The notes beneath the pieces were generated by a model. That model was not told the origin of the DNA and searched no databases. It worked only from the letters and a program-made list of their open reading frames with translations. From positions 3,064,728 to 3,128,727 of the forward strand of contig NZ_SJPG01000001.1 in assembly GCF_007859715.1 (NCBI RefSeq): DNA of 64,000 nucleotides, written 5' to 3'. This DNA is from Rubinisphaera italica (lineage in GTDB: Bacteria > Planctomycetota > Planctomycetia > Planctomycetales > Planctomycetaceae). Shown in pieces: positions 63,289 through 64,000 of this stretch (its first letter is position 1; every line of letters begins with the position of its first letter). The position numbers and the translations under genes are program-made.

Positions 63289-64000
63289 AATGCACGGGTT
63301 TTGGGTTCGAACAGTTCGTGTGGTGATTTGAATTGGTACTTTTTGCGAGGCCGGTTGTTCAACTCCATCACAGCCGCTTGAATATCCTCGGCTTTCAGTT
63401 TACGGAAATCGCTCCCCTTCAGGAAGTATTGCCGCAGAAGCCCGTTGGTGTTCTCATTCTGGCCGCGTTGCCACGGCTGGCGAGCCGGAGCAAAATAGAT
63501 CGCACAATGCAGGGCTTGCTCCAACTCTCGATGACCCGAAAACTCACTCCCGTTGTCCGTCGTCAAAGTTCGAATCAATGACGATGGCAACCCCTCAAAC
63601 GCAAACACCGAAGCCGCGTTCAACGTCGATGCTTTCTTGTCCGGCAGATAGCTCGCCACAAGATAGCCGGTCTTGCGTTCGACATGCGTGACAATGTAGC
63701 CGGTCCCCTTTTGACCCTCGATGGTATCCGATTCCCAGTGCCCGATCCGCGAACGATTGCGTGCAGAAACCGGTCGCTGATCCATTGGCTTTTTGGTCGG
63801 GTCGCATCGTCTGGAGATCCCTGTGCCGTAGCGTTTGCGGCGTTTCTTTCTCGATTGACGCAGCTGCCTGTAGATGTTGCCGCCCTGCTTTTTGTTTGCT
63901 TTGATCCAGGCGTAAATCGTCTCAATGGATATTCGCATTCTGGCCTCCCGAGGATGCAGTCGCAAGAGTTGACCTGCAATCTGTTCCGGCGACCACTTGA
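63279..64000 (-). mobile_element. IS30-family transposase, 5' end outside window
   Basis: Frame open to the right edge (KWSPEQIAGQLLRLHPREAR, then ISIETIYAWIKANKK). IS30 DDE domain: GHWESDTIEG (first Asp), LTTDNGSEFSGH (second Asp), QNENTNGLLRQYFLKG (Glu), and ending RPRKKYQFKSPHELF. About 240 of the usual 310-380 residues are visible; the N-terminal HTH lies beyond the edge. Inserted into the tail gene at about 63270. Confidence 0.88.

Noticed and set aside
3801..64000. Second copy of the tRNA-Asn 3' end as the right attachment site
   Set aside because: Looked for GGTTCGAGTCCTACCGGG by eye and did not see it; absence is not proven.
1..64000. CRISPR array
   Set aside because: No regularly spaced direct repeats and no cas genes seen.

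Overview
The window looks like a mobile, accessory stretch of a Planctomycetes chromosome. The pointers are an ECF sigma factor overlapping a Ser/Thr kinase-SUMF1 fusion, secreted sulfatases, HEAT and TPR proteins, long Ser-rich conjugation-type ATPases and integrases with the planctomycete HSFRATGITAFL catalytic region. No gene gives a species. Base composition changes along it: bases 1-3600 are visibly AT-richer than the rest.

Layout. 1-3.3 kb: ordinary genes (APC transporter cut by the edge, secreted methyltransferase, TlpA-like thioredoxin). 3.6-35.6 kb: an integrative/conjugative-type element. It begins with a large serine recombinase whose last residues are read through a tRNA-Asn gene, followed by small minus-strand cargo genes. 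8.6-20.2 kb holds a block of kinase/sigma factor and a five-gene operon (HEAT, unknown, TPR, Ser/Thr-rich DNA-transfer ATPase, Replic_Relax protein). The two halves of one tyrosine integrase gene lie at its two ends, in opposite orientation, as if the 11 kb between had been inverted. 20.3-27.8 kb: gene remnants, XRE regulator, an AAA/zinc-hook/HEPN protein likely to be a defence nuclease, small zinc-ribbon proteins and a methylase-like protein without its catalytic motif. 27.9-35.5 kb: second ATPase and second Replic_Relax protein, DnaG-like primase, a candidate structured RNA with its own terminator, a two-domain replication initiator, a KfrA-like protein and a probable origin region.

35.7-39.9 kb: OprB-type porin, arylsulfatase and the 3' remnant of another sulfatase. 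40.5-50 kb: a plus-strand sulfide/persulfide detoxification cluster (ArsR regulator, rhodanese-DUF2892, TauE exporter, MBL-rhodanese persulfide dioxygenase, a small membrane protein that may be a selenoprotein, DUF1641, sulfide:quinone oxidoreductase, a Tll0287-MauG cytochrome fusion, bacterioferritin, DsrE, methyltransferase). In this cluster SQR would oxidise sulfide, the rhodanese and MBL proteins handle persulfide, and TauE exports sulfite. 50-57.7 kb: VIT1-like transporter, APC permease and a YbhGFSR-like HlyD/ABC efflux set. 57.8-64 kb is degraded: an IS200-like repeat, a frameshifted cysteine synthase, a tRNA-like remnant, a prophage terminase fragment and an IS30 transposase running off the right edge.

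All functional names rest on motifs read by eye; no database search was possible.
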